The notes beneath the pieces are model-generated. The model did no database searches. It was not told where the DNA came from and worked only from the letters and a program-made list of their open reading frames with translations. The position numbers and the translations under genes were made by a program. 64,000 nucleotides of DNA from positions 1,612,001-1,676,000 of the forward strand of contig CAVXNP010000001.1 of the NCBI GenBank assembly GCA_963763305.1. Reading direction: 5' to 3'. This stretch comes from CAVXNP01 sp963763305 (GTDB taxonomy: Bacteria > Pseudomonadota > Gammaproteobacteria > Xanthomonadales > Rhodanobacteraceae). This document shows positions 62,238 to 64,000 of the stretch, piece by piece; within the stretch, counting starts at the first letter, position 1; each line of letters opens with the position of its first letter.

Positions 62238-64000
62238 TTGATTGACGGATGGCTGCTGCTGCTGGTGTCGCTGCTGTACGTGGGTCTGCTGTTCGTGGTC
62301 GCCTACCTGGGCGACCGCCGGCCGCTGTACCCGCGCCAGCCCAAGCTGCGCCCGATCATCTACAGTCTGGCACTGGCGGTGTACTGCTCGTCCTGGACCT
62401 TCTACGGGGCGGTGGGTACGGCGGCACGCGACGGGCTGGCCTATCTGCCGATCTACCTGGGGCCGATGCTGCTGTTCGGTTTCGGCTTCGGACTGATGCG
62501 CCGACTGGTCCGGATCGCCGGCCATCGCAAGATCACCTCGATCGCCGACTTCATCGCCGCGCGCTTCGGCCGGTCGCACGGGCTGGCGGCGCTGGTGGCG
62601 ATCATCGCCGTGATGGCGGTGGTGCCCTACATTGCATTGCAGTTCAAGGCGGTGGCGATGTCCTTCAGCGTACTGGGCAGCGCGGCCCGGCTGGGTGGGG
62701 GCGGGCACGGCGTGGACAGTGCCCTGTGGTGCGCAGTGTTGCTGGCCGGCTTCGCGATCCTGTTCGGCACCCGCAGCATCGACGCCACCGAGCACCATCA
62801 CGGCATGGTGCTGGCGGTGGCGCTGGAATCGCTGATCAAGCTGCTCGCCTTTCTCGCGCTGGCGGTCTACGCCTGCTGGAAGGGGCCCGGCCTGGCCGGC
62901 ACCCTCCAGGTGCCGCTGGACGGCCTCGGCCATGCCGCCTCGTCCGGCTTCGTGGCGCAGACGGTGCTCGCGTTCTGCGCCATGTTCTGCCTGCCGCGGC
63001 AGTTCCAGATCGGCGTGGTCGAATGCGAGGATGCCTCCGACCTGGGTCGGGCACGCTGGATGCTGCCGTTGTACCTGGGGTTGATCAGCCTGGCGGTGCT
63101 GCCGATCGTTGCCGCCGGGCTGGATCTGCCCGCGGTGCGCAATGGTCTGCCCGATGCATGGGTGCTCAACCTGCCGATGGCCCATGGCGATCGCGGCATG
63201 GCCCTGCTGGCTTTCATCGGCGGTCTGTCGGCGGCGACCGGCATGGTGATCGTGGCCTCGGTGGCGTTGTCGACCATGATCAGCAACGACCTGGTGATGC
63301 CGGCGCTGCTGCGGGTGCGCCGGTTGCGGCTGGAGCAGCGCGACGACCTGTCGCAACTGGTGCTGCGGGTGCGCCGGGTGGCGATCGCGCTGCTGGCGGC
63401 AATGGCCTACCTGTATTACCGGGCCGCGGCGGATGCCGACAGCCTGGCCACGACCGGCTTGCTTGCCTTCGCCGCGGTGGCGCAATTCGCGCCGGCGCTG
63501 GTGGCGGCGTTGTACTGGCCGGCCGCCAGCCGTCGCGGGGTGGCGGTCGGACTGCTGGCGGGCTTCTCGGTCTGGTTCTATACCCTGTTGCTGCCGGCCC
63601 TGGCCCGCTCGGCAGCGTGGGTGCAGGACGGCCCGTTCGGCTGGAGCGGATTGCGCCCGCAGGCGTTGTTCCAGCTCAGTGGCTGGGACCCGGTCATGCA
63701 CGGCACGTTCTGGTCGCTGCTGGTCAACATCGCCTGTCTGGTGTTCATCTCGCTGCGCTTTCGTCCGAGCCTGGAGGAGCGCCTGCACGCGGCGATGTTC
63801 GTCGACGCCGGGCCGGACGGCGCCCCCGGGTCGGGCGACTGGCGGGGACGGGTGCGGGTGGCCGACCTGCACACCATTGCCGAGCGGATCGTCGGCCAGC
63901 GCAGCAGCACCCGCGCGTTCGCGCTGGAGGCGCGCCGCCGCGGCCACGCGCTGCAGCCCAACGAAGCGGCGGACCGACCGCTGATCCAGTTCACCGAGCG
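62238..64000 (+). CDS. CbrA-like sensor kinase, N-terminal transporter part (cut by window end)
   Basis: At least 587 residues, open at the right edge. The visible part is a sodium:solute symporter-like domain with about 13 membrane segments: Y-C-S-S-W-T-F-Y-G-A-V-G-T-A-A, then A-D-F-I-A-A-R-F-G and Q-F-Q-I-G-V-V-E-C. The last visible stretch (from about residue 530) begins a STAC-like cytoplasmic part (V-A-D-L-H-T-I-A-E-R-I-V-G). CbrA-type proteins continue with PAS and histidine kinase domains. The likely start is TTG at 62238 with GGGGGTAA just upstream; no ATG fits. It is divergent from acpT. Kinase part is inferred. Confidence 0.8.
   Translation, partial: MIDGWLLLLVSLLYVGLLFVVAYLGDRRPLYPRQPKLRPIIYSLALAVYCSSWTFYGAVGTAARDGLAYLPIYLGPMLLFGFGFGLMRRLVRIAGHRKITSIADFIAARFGRSHGLAALVAIIAVMAVVPYIALQFKAVAMSFSVLGSAARLGGGGHGVDSALWCAVLLAGFAILFGTRSIDATEHHHGMVLAVALESLIKLLAFLALAVYACWKGPGLAGTLQVPLDGLGHAASSGFVAQTVLAFCAMFCLPRQFQIGVVECEDASDLGRARWMLPLYLGLISLAVLPIVAAGLDLPAVRNGLPDAWVLNLPMAHGDRGMALLAFIGGLSAATGMVIVASVALSTMISNDLVMPALLRVRRLRLEQRDDLSQLVLRVRRVAIALLAAMAYLYYRAAADADSLATTGLLAFAAVAQFAPALVAALYWPAASRRGVAVGLLAGFSVWFYTLLLPALARSAAWVQDGPFGWSGLRPQALFQLSGWDPVMHGTFWSLLVNIACLVFISLRFRPSLEERLHAAMFVDAGPDGAPGSGDWRGRVRVADLHTIAERIVGQRSSTRAFALEARRRGHALQPNEAADRPLIQFTE

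Noticed and set aside
61947..63947. Long minus-strand frame opposite the CbrA-like gene
   Set aside because: The plus strand encodes a clear multi-pass symporter domain; the antisense frame is rich in Q, H and R with no domain.

Overview
The window is about 68% GC bacterial chromosome around the replication origin. Gene order and content point to Xanthomonadales (Lysobacterales), most likely Rhodanobacteraceae (Rhodanobacter/Dyella/Frateuria-like): yidC-rnpA-rpmH divergent from dnaA-dnaN-recF-gyrB, then a secreted TPR protein, tonB-exbB-exbD-exbD2 and pdxJ, plus algZ-algR-hemC, rsmG and parA-parB. I see no tRNA, rRNA, CRISPR array, prophage or insertion sequence. || Layout. 0-9.5 kb: end of a carboxylesterase, the algZ-algR two-component pair with hemC, an outer-membrane DUF481 protein, a multi-pass membrane protein, a WYL regulator, an SLC13-type transporter, a patatin-like lipase and a DUF488 protein. 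9.5-16.4 kb: a family-2 glycosyltransferase, parB and parA, then a sugar-ABC ATPase and a GH1 beta-glucosidase lying between parA and rsmG, and a small SPFH-like protein. 16.4-26.2 kb: a glucoside-uptake locus (LacI regulator, very large TonB-dependent receptor, glucoamylase-family/GH144-like enzyme, ABC binding protein, two permeases, gluconokinase). 26.2-46.2 kb: housekeeping and conserved hypotheticals (pirin, YecA-like, xth, a CPA1 antiporter, prlC, gamma-carbonic anhydrase, aroE, a RimK-like ATP-grasp ligase divergent from a GNAT acetyltransferase, lptM-dapF-DUF484-xerC, hslVU, a cation-efflux protein, ribokinase). 46.3-62.2 kb: the origin region. 62.2 kb to the end: the start of a CbrA-like transporter/sensor kinase that runs off the window. 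|| How genes work together. LacI-type operators of the form G-N-AA-N-CG-N-TT-N-C lie before the beta-glucosidase, twice before lacI, and once inside the receptor gene. They suggest a single regulon: the TonB-ExbB-ExbD system energises outer-membrane uptake of an oligosaccharide, the GH144-like enzyme trims it, the ABC importer (its ATPase apparently encoded apart, beside the beta-glucosidase) brings it across the inner membrane, and GH1 hydrolyses it. Two near-perfect parS palindromes lie inside recF, about 42 kb from parAB; one abuts an extended -10 gyrB promoter. The dnaA-dnaN gap holds two inverted consensus DnaA boxes and an AT-rich stretch and is the likely oriC. || Caution. Six otherwise well-conserved genes (parA, the ABC binding protein, ribokinase, rnpA, gyrB and the TPR gene) each carry exactly one extra base that breaks the frame. 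Because gyrB and rnpA are essential, this most likely reflects insertion-type sequencing or assembly errors; these loci should be read as intact genes until shown otherwise.
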